The notes under the pieces: model-generated
Databases searched by the model: none
Seen by the model: the letters and a program-made list of their open reading frames with translations, nothing else
Told to the model about the DNA's origin: nothing
Assembly (NCBI GenBank): GCA_963780135.1
Contig: CAWAAR010000002.1
Location: 248,001 to 312,000 of the forward strand
Source: Clostridium_AM sp963780135
GTDB lineage: Bacteria; Bacillota; Clostridia; Clostridiales; Clostridiaceae
DNA length: 64,000 nt
Direction: 5' to 3'
Shown here: positions 1 through 8,883 of the stretch, piece after piece
How the letters are laid out: each line of letters begins with the position of its first letter
How positions within the stretch are numbered: the first letter of the stretch is position 1
Program-made: the position numbers and the translations under genes

Positions 1-1
1 A

Positions 2-985
2 AATTTTGATATAATTCTTATTGGACCTAAGGTGGAATGCAATTTTGAAGTAGTGGAAGCTAAAGATGCTAAAGAAGGTCACAAAAAAATGGTAGAGCTT
101 TTAGAGAAAAAACAATTAGATGGTTGTGTGACTCAGCATTTTGATTTTCCAATAGGAGTGTCTACAGTTGGAAGACTAACAACACCAGCTTTAGGAAAAG
201 AATTAATTCTTGCAACTACCACAGGAACAACTTCAGCTCATAGGGTAGAAGGAATGATTAAAAATGCTATAGCTGGAATTGCAGTAGCGAAATCAGTAGG
301 CATACAAGATCCTACTGTAGGAATATTAAATATAGATGGAGCAAGAGCTGTAGAAAGAGCTCTTAAGGATCTTCAAGATGGAGGATATAAATTTAAGTTT
401 TCAGAATCATTAAGAGCAGATGGTGGAGCTGTAATGAGAGGAAATGATATTTTAGCAGGAACACCTGATGTTATGGTATGTGATTCTTTAACAGGAAATC
501 TGTTAGTTAAAATATTTTCTTCATTTACAACAGGCGGAAACTATGAAACAGTAGGCTATGGATATGGACCAGGAATAGGTGAAAGCTATGATAAACTTAT
601 AAATATAGTTTCTCGTGCATCAGGAGCACCACTTATATGTGAAGCCTTGAGATATTGTGATCTTTGTGCTGAAAATCATGCATTAGAAAAAGCATCAAAT
701 GAATTTAAATTAGCTAATGATGCAGGCTTAAAAGATATTTTAGGTAAGATATTGAAGAAGGATAAACCAGCAGTGTCAGAAGAAATAAAAATGCCACCTA
801 AAAAGGTAGTTACTTTTGCTATACCGGGAATAGATATATTAGATCTTGAAGATGCATGTAAAGCATTATGGAAAGAGGATATATATTCAGAAAGCGGTAT
901 GGGATGCACAGGACCAGTTTTGCTAGTAAGTGACAAGGAATCTGAAAAAGCCCTAGAAGTACTAAAAAAAGCTGGTTATAAATAA
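2..985 (+). CDS. grdD: Glycine/sarcosine/betaine reductase complex protein C, GrdD subunit (5' end outside window)
   Basis: The reading frame is already open at base 2, so the true start lies upstream; the GTG at 32 is internal. About 327 residues are visible. The protein resembles GrdD, the PlsX-like subunit of protein C, which in Stickland fermentation takes the acyl group from protein A and passes it to phosphate as acetyl phosphate. The glycine-rich run GYGYGPGIG and the C-terminal SGMGCTGP motif fit; the cysteine in that motif matches the one reported to be acetylated in this family. The rest of the grd cluster would be expected to the left. It ends at a clear terminator, so it is probably the last gene of its operon. 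Family assignment is firm; which reductase it serves (glycine, sarcosine or betaine) cannot be told, because protein C is shared. Confidence 0.88.
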   Translation, partial: NFDIILIGPKVECNFEVVEAKDAKEGHKKMVELLEKKQLDGCVTQHFDFPIGVSTVGRLTTPALGKELILATTTGTTSAHRVEGMIKNAIAGIAVAKSVGIQDPTVGILNIDGARAVERALKDLQDGGYKFKFSESLRADGGAVMRGNDILAGTPDVMVCDSLTGNLLVKIFSSFTTGGNYETVGYGYGPGIGESYDKLINIVSRASGAPLICEALRYCDLCAENHALEKASNEFKLANDAGLKDILGKILKKDKPAVSEEIKMPPKKVVTFAIPGIDILDLEDACKALWKEDIYSESGMGCTGPVLLVSDKESEKALEVLKKAGYK

Positions 986-1020
986 ATTAGAATACTAAAT
1001 TGTTATTTTTTAAAATATCT

Positions 1021-1062
1021 ATTAAAGGCTTTATAGTAAAAAAATTCTATAAAGCCTTTAAT
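1021..1062 (+). terminator. Hairpin terminator after grdD
   Basis: A 16-base arm (1021-1036, containing AAAGGCTTTATAG) pairs perfectly with 1047-1062. The U-tract is weak, but the hairpin stands 36 bases after the grdD stop and is followed by A+T-rich sequence without genes until 1295. I see no further conserved RNA in 1063-1294. Confidence 0.75.
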
Positions 1063-1294
1063 ATTTAGAATAAATCAATCAAAATAGCATGAAAATTGTG
1101 TACAACACTTATACATAACTCGTATTTTTTTAGTATAAATAATGTTAAATATTCATAAAATAACTGCGGTAATCTATATTGATATAAAAATTTAAATTAC
1201 TTATACAAAATTAGAAGGAAAATCCAAACTTTTGTAGAATATCTTAATGCTGTATAAAATTAAAACAAATATATCTTTGGGAGGTAATTTATAA

Positions 1295-2359
1295 ATGAAT
1301 AAGAAAAAATTAGCATCATTATGTGTAACTGCAATAATGGCAGTTTCATTATTTGCTGGTTGTGGTGGAACTCAAAAAGAATCAGGATCAACAACAAGTA
1401 AAACAATTAAAGTAGGTCTTGCAACCGACGAAGGTGGATTAAATGATAAATCCTTTAACCAAGCTGGAGATGAAGGAATAAAAAAAGCTAAAACAGAATT
1501 AAAAAACATAGACTATAAGGCAATTGAATCAAAGAAGAAAGATGAATATCAACCAAATCTTCAAGCTTTAGTAGATAATTCATCAGATTTAATATTTGGA
1601 GTTGGGTACCAAATGGGAGATGCCATGACAGATATAGCTAAAAAATATCCAGATAAAAAATTTGCTATAATAGATTCAGAAGTTAAACTAAAAAATGTTG
1701 TTTCACTTACGTTTAAAGAGCAGGAAGGTTCTTTCTTAACAGGAATTATAGCTGCTAAAACAACTAAGACAAATAAAATAGGATTTATTGGTGGAAAAGA
1801 TTTTGAATTAATCAATAGATTTGCAGCTGGTTATATGGCTGGAGCAAGAACTGTAAATCCAAACATGCAATTTGATATAAGATATGCAAATGACTATGCT
1901 AATGCTGCTAAGGGCGAAGAACTTGCAACTAGCATGTACAACGGTGGATGCGATGTTATCTACCATGCAGCAGGTGGTACTGGTCTTGGATTATTTAAAG
2001 CAACTAAAAATATGACTAAGCCAGATAAGAAACTTTGGGCTATAGGAGTTGACCAGGATCAAGCTGTTATAGTACCAGAATATGCGGATGTTATACTTAC
2101 AAGTATGATGAAGAGAGTTGATACAGCAACTTATGATACAACTAAGAGTCTTGATAAAGATTCAAAATTTGATGGTGGAACAACTAAAGTATATGGTTTA
2201 AAAGAAAATGGTGTTGACATAGCGCCAAGTTCAAGTAAAAATGTACCAAAAGATGTATTAGATTTAGTTGAAAAGTATAAAAAAGCTATAGTTGCAGGAA
2301 CAATAAAAGTACCAACAACAAAAGAAGAAGCAGCAAGCTTCACAGCACCAGCATTATAG
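1295..2359 (+). CDS. BMP family (PnrA/Med-like) substrate-binding lipoprotein
   Basis: A 354-residue lipoprotein with a signal peptide ending in a lipobox (LFAGC, cysteine near residue 23), so it should be anchored outside the membrane. The mature part matches the BMP/PnrA-like fold: DEGGLNDKSFNQ near the N-terminus, GFIGG in the middle and AIGVDQDQ in the second half, as in purine nucleoside receptors of ABC importers. The start follows a good site (GGGAGG, 9 bases before ATG). It stands alone between two terminators, with no ABC ATPase or permease nearby, so its transporter must be encoded elsewhere or it acts as a free receptor. Nucleoside binding is inferred from the family, not shown. 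Confidence 0.85.
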   Translation: MNKKKLASLCVTAIMAVSLFAGCGGTQKESGSTTSKTIKVGLATDEGGLNDKSFNQAGDEGIKKAKTELKNIDYKAIESKKKDEYQPNLQALVDNSSDLIFGVGYQMGDAMTDIAKKYPDKKFAIIDSEVKLKNVVSLTFKEQEGSFLTGIIAAKTTKTNKIGFIGGKDFELINRFAAGYMAGARTVNPNMQFDIRYANDYANAAKGEELATSMYNGGCDVIYHAAGGTGLGLFKATKNMTKPDKKLWAIGVDQDQAVIVPEYADVILTSMMKRVDTATYDTTKSLDKDSKFDGGTTKVYGLKENGVDIAPSSSKNVPKDVLDLVEKYKKAIVAGTIKVPTTKEEAASFTAPAL

Positions 2360-2435
2360 TATTTTAATTTTAAAAACTTATGAATTATATCTAAAGAAAC
2401 TTACTTAACTTATAATATTAATAGCGTAATATAAA

Positions 2436-2466
2436 AGAGCTAGGTGTAACGCCTAGTTCTTTTTTT
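2436..2466 (+). terminator. Rho-independent terminator after the BMP lipoprotein gene
   Basis: An 11-bp stem (AGAGCTAGGTG with CGCCTAGTTCT, two G-U pairs, TAA loop) is followed directly by a run of seven T. Confidence 0.9.
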
Positions 2467-2517
2467 ATATCTATATAATTTTTAAAAGTAAGTTGTTTTT
2501 ATATCTTGGTTTTTTCA

Positions 2518-2526
2518 TGATATAAT
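2518..2526 (+). promoter_or_regulatory. Probable rpoN promoter (extended -10)
   Basis: TG-A-TATAAT lies 44 bases before the rpoN start, downstream of the preceding terminator. The -35 region at the proper distance is poor, which is usual for extended -10 promoters. Prediction only. Confidence 0.45.
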
Positions 2527-2569
2527 AAATTATATGGAAACTTAAATGTAAAAGAAATGGGGTGGAGAT

Positions 2570-3940
2570 ATGAATATGGATTTTAGCTTAAACTTGACTC
2601 AGGAACAAAAGCTAGTAATGACTCAGGAAATGCAGCTATCAGTTAAATTGCTTCAGATGTCTAGTTTTGAGCTTCAAGAATATGTTGAAAAAGAAGTGCA
2701 AGAAAATCCTGTGTTAGATGCTAAAAGTCCAACACAAGATAGCGAAAACAATAACGGGATTGACTATAAACAATTGATTAAATATTTAGAATTCGACAAC
2801 TATAGTCATCATAATAATTATGAAAAAAATGATGAAGAAGAAATCTCTCCTTTTAATTTTATTTCAGAAAAAAGGTCTCTTAAGGAATATTTACAGGAAC
2901 AGATAAGAGATTTAGATGAAAAGGATTACGTTAAAGCTGTTTGTTTATATATAGTTGAAAACATAGATGAAAGAGGATATTTGGGAATATTAGATGAAGA
3001 AATTAAGGAAGAACTTAAAATATCAAAGGAACTTACAGAGTACTGTATAAACATAATACATTCATTAGATCCTGAAGGAATAGGCGCAAGAGATTTAAAA
3101 GAATGCTTAAAAATACAAATAAACAAAAAAGGTTTAAAAGATGAAAATTTACATAAAATAATAGATGAGTATTTAGAGCTTTTAGCAGAAAATAAATATA
3201 ATACTATAGCAAAACATCTAAACGTAGATGTAAAAAAAGCACAGCAGTATGGAGACATAATAAAATCTCTTCAACCAAGACCATCAAGAGGGTTTTATAC
3301 TGGAGAAGATGTAAAATACATAGTTCCAGATGCTGAAATTAGAAAAATAGATAATGAGTATTACATAATCATGAACGATGATTCTGCACCTAAACTTACT
3401 ATAAATGCAATGTATAAAGAAATAATTCAAAATGAAAATGATAAAAATGCAGTAGACTATGTAAAAGAAAAATTAAACAGTGCTATATTTTTAATGAAAA
3501 GTATACAACATAGAAAAAGTACCATATACAGAGTTTTAGAAAAAATATTAGAACTTCAAAGAGAATATTTTGATTATGGTGATGATCATTTGAAACCTAT
3601 GACACTAAAAGAAATAGCAGAAAGTCTAGAGATGCATGAGTCAACCATTAGCAGAGCAATAAGAGGTAAATACATATATACCAAGAAAGGTACCATAAGA
3701 ATTAAAGATTTATTCACCACTGGATTATCTAGATCAAATGATGGTGAAGATGTATCTGCTAAAATAATAAAAACGGCTATAAAAGATTTAATAGATAAAG
3801 AAAACAAAGAGAAGCCTTTATCAGATCAAGTCATATGTGATATTTTATCTAAAGAGGGCATGAATATTTCAAGGAGAACAGTAGCAAAATATAGAGAGGA
3901 AATTGGAATAAAGTCATCAAAAGGGAGAAAAAGATTCTAA
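2570..3940 (+). CDS. rpoN: RNA polymerase sigma-54 factor RpoN
   Basis: A 456-residue sigma-54. The glutamine-rich region I (TQEQKLVMTQEMQLSVKLLQ, about residues 9-28) is the part that contacts bacterial enhancer-binding activators. The core-binding region follows. A helix-turn-helix (LKEIAESLEMHESTISRAI, about 345-363) reads the -12 element and the RpoN box (RRTVAKYREE) near the C-terminus reads the -24 element. The start ATG has GGGGTGG at the right distance. It lies just upstream of cggR; this rpoN-glycolysis neighbourhood is common in Gram-positive bacteria. No sigma-54-dependent activator and no convincing -24/-12 promoter was seen in this window, so its targets are elsewhere. Confidence 0.96.
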   Translation: MNMDFSLNLTQEQKLVMTQEMQLSVKLLQMSSFELQEYVEKEVQENPVLDAKSPTQDSENNNGIDYKQLIKYLEFDNYSHHNNYEKNDEEEISPFNFISEKRSLKEYLQEQIRDLDEKDYVKAVCLYIVENIDERGYLGILDEEIKEELKISKELTEYCINIIHSLDPEGIGARDLKECLKIQINKKGLKDENLHKIIDEYLELLAENKYNTIAKHLNVDVKKAQQYGDIIKSLQPRPSRGFYTGEDVKYIVPDAEIRKIDNEYYIIMNDDSAPKLTINAMYKEIIQNENDKNAVDYVKEKLNSAIFLMKSIQHRKSTIYRVLEKILELQREYFDYGDDHLKPMTLKEIAESLEMHESTISRAIRGKYIYTKKGTIRIKDLFTTGLSRSNDGEDVSAKIIKTAIKDLIDKENKEKPLSDQVICDILSKEGMNISRRTVAKYREEIGIKSSKGRKRF

Positions 3941-3988
3941 TTTCTCCCTATTATTCACACTTTATTCACATTTTTTTTAAAAATACTA

Positions 3989-4017
3989 TTTAAAAATGAA
4001 TTTATTTATTTTATAAT
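3989..4017 (+). promoter_or_regulatory. Promoter of the cggR-glycolytic operon
   Basis: A consensus -10 (TATAAT, 4012-4017) lies 17 bp after a weak -35 (TTTAAA, 3989-3994). The expected transcription start, near 4024, falls at the upstream edge of the CggR operator, so a bound repressor would block the promoter or elongation. No strong terminator separates it from rpoN. Confidence 0.6.
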
Positions 4018-4022
4018 ATAAG

Positions 4023-4058
4023 TGGGACATAAAATAAAGCACTGGGACAGTAAATGAC
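4023..4058. promoter_or_regulatory. Tandem CggR operator
   Basis: Two direct half-operators, TGGGAC-N6-TAAA (4023-4038) and TGGGAC-N6-TGAC (4043-4058), are separated by 4 bp. This copies the layout of the Bacillus subtilis CggR operator (CGGGAC-N6-TGTC-N4-CGGGAC-N6-TGTC). The 20-bp repeat period puts both copies on one face of the helix. It lies between the promoter and the cggR ribosome binding site, consistent with autorepression relieved by fructose-1,6-bisphosphate. Confidence 0.82.
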
Positions 4059-4073
4059 CAAAGAGGTGTTTGG

Positions 4074-5099
4074 ATGGAACAAGTATTAAAGTTACAACAA
4101 AAAATAGTACCAGAACTTGTAGAACTGTTAGAAAAAAGGTACAACATACTGAGAACCATATATTATAATCAGCCTATTGGAAGAAGAGTATTAGCTAACA
4201 ATTTAGGAATTGGCGAAAGAATAGTAAGAACTGAAATAAATTTCCTAAAGAATCAGGATTTCATTGAAATAAATACTCCAGGCATGAATATAACAAAAAA
4301 AGGTGAAGAAATAATTAATAAACTTAAAGATTTTATTCACGAAATAAAAGGTTTATCGGACATTGAAAATACTATAAAAGAAAGCTTAAAGTTGAAACAA
4401 GTCATAGTTGTTCCGGGAGATTTATATGAGGATAAAACTGTAATGAATGAACTTGGAAGAACTGCAGCTGCTTATTTAAAAAGCATTATAAAAGATAACA
4501 ATATAATTGGAATTACTGGTGGGTTTACCATTAAAGAAGTAATAGATAATATGACTAATATGTCAAATGTAAAAAATGTGATGGTAGTGCCTGCTAGAGG
4601 TGGACTTGGAAGAAATGTTGAAATTCAAGCTAATACGTTAGCTGCAAATCTTGCAAACAAGATAGAAGGTAACTATAAGTTACTTCATGTTCCTGAAAAT
4701 TTAAGCAATAAGGCTATGAGTACTATAATGGAAGAAAAAGATATAAAGGATATACTAGATATTTTACACAATGCAAACTTGTTAATATATGGAATTGGAA
4801 GAGCAGATCAAATGGCTCGTAGAAGAGGTCTTTCCAATGAAGAAATAGAAAAAATAGAAGAGGTAGGAGCTGTAGGTGAAGCCTTTGGATATTATTTTAA
4901 TAAAAAAGGCGAAATTGTGTATTCTACTTCAAGCATAGGAGCTAGAATTGAAGAAATTTGCAATATAGAAACTCGTATAGCTGTATCTGGTGGAAAAGAT
5001 AAAGCAGAAGCTATAATTTCCACAGAAATAAACAATAATAATAGTGTACTCATTACTGATGAAGGTGCCGCAAGAGAAATTTTAAACATTATAAAGTAG
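4074..5099 (+). CDS. cggR: Central glycolytic genes regulator CggR (SorC family repressor)
   Basis: A 341-residue protein with an N-terminal winged helix (about residues 20-75, containing IGRRVLANNLGIGERIVRTE) and a C-terminal SorC-type sugar-binding domain (ITGGFTIKEV, VVPARGGLGRNVEIQAN, YGIGRADQMARRR). In B. subtilis the family member represses gapA-pgk-tpiA-pgm-eno and is released by fructose-1,6-bisphosphate. Here it is the first gene before the same set, with its own operator 15 bp ahead of the start. The start ATG follows AAGAGGTG. Position, length and operator all agree, so the functional call is strong. Confidence 0.94.
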   Translation: MEQVLKLQQKIVPELVELLEKRYNILRTIYYNQPIGRRVLANNLGIGERIVRTEINFLKNQDFIEINTPGMNITKKGEEIINKLKDFIHEIKGLSDIENTIKESLKLKQVIVVPGDLYEDKTVMNELGRTAAAYLKSIIKDNNIIGITGGFTIKEVIDNMTNMSNVKNVMVVPARGGLGRNVEIQANTLAANLANKIEGNYKLLHVPENLSNKAMSTIMEEKDIKDILDILHNANLLIYGIGRADQMARRRGLSNEEIEKIEEVGAVGEAFGYYFNKKGEIVYSTSSIGARIEEICNIETRIAVSGGKDKAEAIISTEINNNNSVLITDEGAAREILNIIK

Positions 5100-5149
5100 T
5101 CAACAAATTTTAATATATAAATTATTTATTAATTAGGAGGAATTACAAT

Positions 5150-6157
5150 ATGATTAAAGTTGGAATTAATGGTTTTGGAAGAATAGGAAGAAACGTATTT
5201 AAAGCTCTAGTTAAGAATTATGCTAATGAATTGGAAATAGTAGGTATAAATGATTTAACAGATGCAAAGACACTAGCACATTTGTTAAAGCATGACTCAT
5301 TATACGGAAAATTTGAAGGAACTGTGGAAGCAAAAGAAAGTTCAATAGTAGTTAACGGAAAAGAAATAAAAATATTCGCTGAAAGAGACCCTAAAAACAT
5401 AGATTGGAATGGGGTAGGAGCAGTAATAGTTATAGAATCAACTGGTTTATTTACAGATGCAACTAAAGCTAATGCTCACCTAGGTGGAACAGTTAAGAAA
5501 GTTCTTATATCAGCTCCAGCTAAAAACGAAGATGTTACAATAGTTATGGGTGTTAATGAAGAAAAATATGATTCAGCTAAACACAATATCATATCAAACG
5601 CTTCATGTACTACAAACTGTTTAGCACCATTTGCTAAAGTTCTTGATAGAGAATTTGGAATAGTAAAAGGATTAATGACTACTATTCATTCATATACAGG
5701 AGATCAAAGATTACTTGACGCTCCACATAGAGATATGAGAAGATCAAGAGCTGCTTGTGAATCAATGATTCCAACAACTACTGGAGCTGCTAAAGCAGTT
5801 GCACTAGTATTACCACAATTAAAAGGAAAATTAAACGGATTCTCATTAAGAGTTCCAACTCCTACAGTATCTTGTACAGATTTAACTGCAGAATTAGCTA
5901 AAAATGTAACTACAGAAGAAGTTAATGCTGCATTTAAAAAAGCTTCAGAAACAGACATGAAAGGTGTTTTAGGTTACGAAGAAGAAGAACTAGTTTCAAT
6001 CGATTTCAGAGGAGATGAAAGATCATCAATAATTGATGCTGCATCAACAATGGTTATCGAAGGAAACATGGTTAAAGTTGTTTCATGGTATGACAATGAA
6101 GCAGGATATTCAAATAGATTAGCAGATTTAACTAAATATGTTGCTGATAGACTATAA
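5150..6157 (+). CDS. gap: Glyceraldehyde-3-phosphate dehydrogenase, type I
   Basis: A 335-residue NAD-dependent GAPDH that oxidises glyceraldehyde-3-phosphate to 1,3-bisphosphoglycerate. The N-terminal GINGFGRIGR is the NAD-binding loop. SNASCTTNCLAP carries the catalytic cysteine (about residue 151), and the histidine in TIHSYTGDQ is the catalytic base. The start has TAGGAGG 10 bases upstream and lies 50 bp after cggR, so the two are cotranscribed. A terminator follows the gene, so gap probably has its own transcript dosage relative to pgk and the later genes. Confidence 0.97.
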   Translation: MIKVGINGFGRIGRNVFKALVKNYANELEIVGINDLTDAKTLAHLLKHDSLYGKFEGTVEAKESSIVVNGKEIKIFAERDPKNIDWNGVGAVIVIESTGLFTDATKANAHLGGTVKKVLISAPAKNEDVTIVMGVNEEKYDSAKHNIISNASCTTNCLAPFAKVLDREFGIVKGLMTTIHSYTGDQRLLDAPHRDMRRSRAACESMIPTTTGAAKAVALVLPQLKGKLNGFSLRVPTPTVSCTDLTAELAKNVTTEEVNAAFKKASETDMKGVLGYEEEELVSIDFRGDERSSIIDAASTMVIEGNMVKVVSWYDNEAGYSNRLADLTKYVADRL

Positions 6158-6200
6158 GAGATAAGAGAATTCATTTCTCCAATAAGAAAAGAAATAAATA

Positions 6201-6241
6201 GGGTCTGGTTTTGTAGTTTTGGCTATAAGGCCAGACCTTTT
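6201..6241 (+). terminator. Terminator between gap and pgk
   Basis: GGTCTGG (6202-6208) pairs with CCAGACC (6231-6237) around a long loop, followed by TTTT. It may act as a partial terminator that lowers expression of downstream glycolytic genes compared with cggR-gap. Confidence 0.75.
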
Positions 6242-6323
6242 AACAATTTAGAACTAAATTTTAATAATAACTTAAATAACTATATTGTATATTCTAGTTC
6301 ACATTTTAAATTCTAGATTCAAG

Positions 6324-6332
6324 TGATATACT
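6324..6332 (+). promoter_or_regulatory. Possible pgk promoter (extended -10)
   Basis: TG-A-TATACT lies about 94 bp upstream of pgk and after the gap terminator. No good -35. It would let pgk be expressed independently of the CggR promoter. An imperfect inverted repeat at about 6366-6409 lies in the leader. Confidence 0.35.
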
Positions 6333-6425
6333 TAGATTTATTGGATAACAAATTAAAGAAAATTGAAAATGAAAAATTGAACTTTAAAGTTTTTAATTTT
6401 CCATTCAAAAAGGAGTGTATTTTAA

Positions 6426-7619
6426 ATGGCTTTTAATAAAAAGACAATTGAAGATGTAGAAGTAAGTGGTAAAAAGGTACTAGTAAGATGTGATTTTAAT
6501 GTACCATTAAAAGATGGTGCTATAACTGATGAAAATAGATTAGTTGGAGCAATGCCAACTATAAAATATTTAGTAGGAAAAGGAGCTAAAGTTGTACTTT
6601 GCTCACATCTTGGAAAAGCTAAAGGACCAGATCCAAAATTAACATTAGCTCCAGTAGCTAAGAGATTATCAGAAATGCTTGGAAAAGAAGTAGTTTTTGC
6701 TGCTGATGATATTGTTGTTGGTGAAAATGCTAAAAAAGCAGTAGCTGAAATGAAAGCTGAAGATGTAGTTTTATTAGAAAACACAAGATTTAGAAAAGAA
6801 GAAGGAAAGAATGAAGAAGCATTTTCAAAAGATTTAGCTTCACTTGTTGATATATATGTAAATGATGCCTTTGGAACAGCTCATAGAGCACACTGTTCTA
6901 CAGTTGGAGTTACGCAATTTGTTGATACTGCTGTATGTGGGTATTTAATTCAAAAAGAATTAAAATTCTTAGGAGAAGCTGTAAATACTCCAGAAAGACC
7001 ATTTGTTGCAATACTTGGTGGTGCTAAAGTATCAGATAAAATCAATGTTATAAACAATCTACTTGAAAAAGTTGATACATTAATAATTGGTGGAGGAATG
7101 GCATACACATTCTTAAAAGCTCAAGGCTATACTATTGGAACTTCACTTCTTGAAGCTGATAAAGTAGATTATGCTAAAGAAATGATGGAAAAAGCCAAAA
7201 CTAAGGGAGTCAACTTATTACTTCCAGTAGATAATGTGGTTGGAGAAAAGTTTGCAGCGGATACAACTCCAGTTACAACAGAAGATGCCAATATTAAAGA
7301 TGAATATATGGGCTTAGATATTGGACCAAAAACTTCAGAAATTTACGCAAATGCTATCAAAGATGCTAAAACAGTAGTTTGGAATGGACCAATGGGAGTT
7401 TTTGAATTTGAAAACTTTGCAAAAGGAACTGTTGCAGTTGCTAAAGCTATGGCAGATGCAGATGCTACAACTGTTATAGGTGGTGGAGACAGTGCTGCTG
7501 CTGTTAATATATTAGGTTTCGGAGACAAAATGACTCACATTTCAACTGGTGGTGGAGCATCACTTGAATTCTTAGAAGGAAAAGCTTTACCAGGAATAGA
7601 AGCACTTAATGATAAGTAG
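6426..7619 (+). CDS. pgk: Phosphoglycerate kinase
   Basis: A 397-residue monomeric kinase that moves phosphate from 1,3-bisphosphoglycerate to ADP. The N-terminal KKVLVRCDFNVPL motif is the family signature; HLGKAKGPDPK belongs to the substrate site and GGGDSAAAV near the C-terminus belongs to the nucleotide site. The length is normal. The start follows AAAGGAGTG. It lies between gap and tpiA but is separated from both by long gaps that contain hairpins and repeat elements, so cotranscription cannot be taken for granted. Confidence 0.97.
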   Translation: MAFNKKTIEDVEVSGKKVLVRCDFNVPLKDGAITDENRLVGAMPTIKYLVGKGAKVVLCSHLGKAKGPDPKLTLAPVAKRLSEMLGKEVVFAADDIVVGENAKKAVAEMKAEDVVLLENTRFRKEEGKNEEAFSKDLASLVDIYVNDAFGTAHRAHCSTVGVTQFVDTAVCGYLIQKELKFLGEAVNTPERPFVAILGGAKVSDKINVINNLLEKVDTLIIGGGMAYTFLKAQGYTIGTSLLEADKVDYAKEMMEKAKTKGVNLLLPVDNVVGEKFAADTTPVTTEDANIKDEYMGLDIGPKTSEIYANAIKDAKTVVWNGPMGVFEFENFAKGTVAVAKAMADADATTVIGGGDSAAAVNILGFGDKMTHISTGGGASLEFLEGKALPGIEALNDK

Positions 7620-7674
7620 TAACTAGATATTACTTCAATTTGTGATATAAGCAAGATACGACACATTTTTTTTA

Positions 7675-7868
7675 GAGGACAGAGGACAATTGACAGAGGA
7701 CAGTGAAGGAGAATTTTTCTCCGTTACACTACGAAAAATCTTGAATTAAATTTTTGATGACTCGTTTCGCTAAAGCGAAACATTGCTGACTTATATAAAT
7801 TTAAAGATTCTTTTGCGTTAGCAAAAAATCAACCTTCATTGTCCTTTGTCCTCTGTCAATTGTCCTCT
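7675..7868. repeat. MITE-like inverted-repeat element between pgk and tpiA (GAGGACA family, full copy)
   Basis: About 194 bp bounded by inverted ends built from GAGGACA heptamers: left end 7675-7709, right end 7834-7868. Inside are three further small hairpins: GGAGAA/TTCTCC (7708-7722), GTTTCGC/GCGAAAC (7764-7781) and TTTTGC/GCAAAA (about 7811-7826). It has no coding capacity. Homopolymer runs (T on the left, A on the right) flank it. Related partial copies occur at 43101-43164 and 52008-52031. It fills most of the 348-bp gap; I see no clear tpiA promoter besides. Confidence 0.8.
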
Positions 7869-7966
7869 CAAAAAAAGTTGCTTCGCATTATTTTTAAATT
7901 AGGAATTAAAGTAGATACAAGCATTAGGTTTTTATATAAAATAAATAAGAATAGGGGTAATTTGTA

Positions 7967-8713
7967 ATGAGAAAATCAATAATAGCAGGAAATTGGAAAA
8001 TGAATAATACTGTAGAAGAAGGTTTAAAATTAGTTGAAGAATTAAAAGGTATTGTAAAAGATGCTAAATGTGATGTAGTTGTATGCCCTAGTTTTGTATG
8101 TTTAGATGCTATATTAAAAGCAGTTAAAGGAAGTAATATAAAAGTAGGAGCACAAAACATGTACTTTGAAGAAAGTGGAGCATTTACAGGAGAAGTATCA
8201 CCTTCAATGCTTGAGAAAATGGGAGTAAACTATGTAATAATTGGACATAGTGAAAGAAGACAATATTTTAATGAAACAGATGAAACTGTAAATAGAAAGA
8301 CTAAAAAAGCTTTCGAACATAATTTAATTCCAATAGTTTGTTGTGGTGAAACTTTAGAAGAAAGAGAAAAAAACGTTACTGAACAAGTTTTAGGAAAACA
8401 GATAAAATTGGATTTAGCAGAACTTACTAATGAACAGGTAGAAAAATTAGTTGTAGCTTATGAACCAATTTGGGCTATAGGAACTGGTAAAACAGCTACA
8501 GATGATCAAGCTAATGAAACAATAGCTTATATTAGAAGTATAATAGCTTCAATGTATGGAAAAGAAACAGCAGAAAAAACAAGAATTCAATATGGTGGTT
8601 CAGTAAAACCAGCTACAATAAAAGCACAAATGGCTAAATCAGATATAGATGGTGCTTTAGTTGGTGGAGCAAGTTTAAAAGCAGCAGATTTTGCAGCAAT
8701 AGTTAACTACTAA
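7967..8713 (+). CDS. tpiA: Triosephosphate isomerase
   Basis: A 248-residue TIM barrel interconverting dihydroxyacetone phosphate and glyceraldehyde-3-phosphate. GNWKMN holds the catalytic lysine, IIGHSERR the histidine (about residue 95) and AYEPIWAIGTG the catalytic glutamate of the mobile loop. The phosphate-gripping GGSV and GGASL loops are present. The start follows AGGGG about 8 bases upstream. Normal length, intact. Confidence 0.97.
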   Translation: MRKSIIAGNWKMNNTVEEGLKLVEELKGIVKDAKCDVVVCPSFVCLDAILKAVKGSNIKVGAQNMYFEESGAFTGEVSPSMLEKMGVNYVIIGHSERRQYFNETDETVNRKTKKAFEHNLIPIVCCGETLEEREKNVTEQVLGKQIKLDLAELTNEQVEKLVVAYEPIWAIGTGKTATDDQANETIAYIRSIIASMYGKETAEKTRIQYGGSVKPATIKAQMAKSDIDGALVGGASLKAADFAAIVNY

Positions 8714-8862
8714 GAATTAATAGTTAAGAATTAAGAATTAAGAGTTTAAGATGAAATTTCTTCTACAGTCAAAAAATCTTTAAATTATAATTTTATATTG
8801 TTTTATGAGCTAAGGAAGAAAAAATTCCTTCACTCTTAATTATTAATTTTTCATTCTTAATT
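8714..8862. repeat. Inverted repeat between tpiA and gpmI (TTAAGAATTAAG family)
   Basis: The left arm (about 8719-8748, repeated TTAAGAATTAAGA units) is imperfectly complementary to the right arm (about 8829-8862, containing ACTCTTAATTATTAATT). The roughly 80 bp between them do not code. A shorter related stretch follows gpmI at 10408-10425. It could fold into a large hairpin in the transcript. Confidence 0.6.
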
Positions 8863-8883
8863 AAAGAAGCTTTGGAGGTAAAT

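Noticed and set aside
1085..1294. Purine riboswitch before the BMP-family lipoprotein
   Set aside because: An ACTCGTAT stretch resembles P1, but there is no TTTCTACC core or P2/P3.
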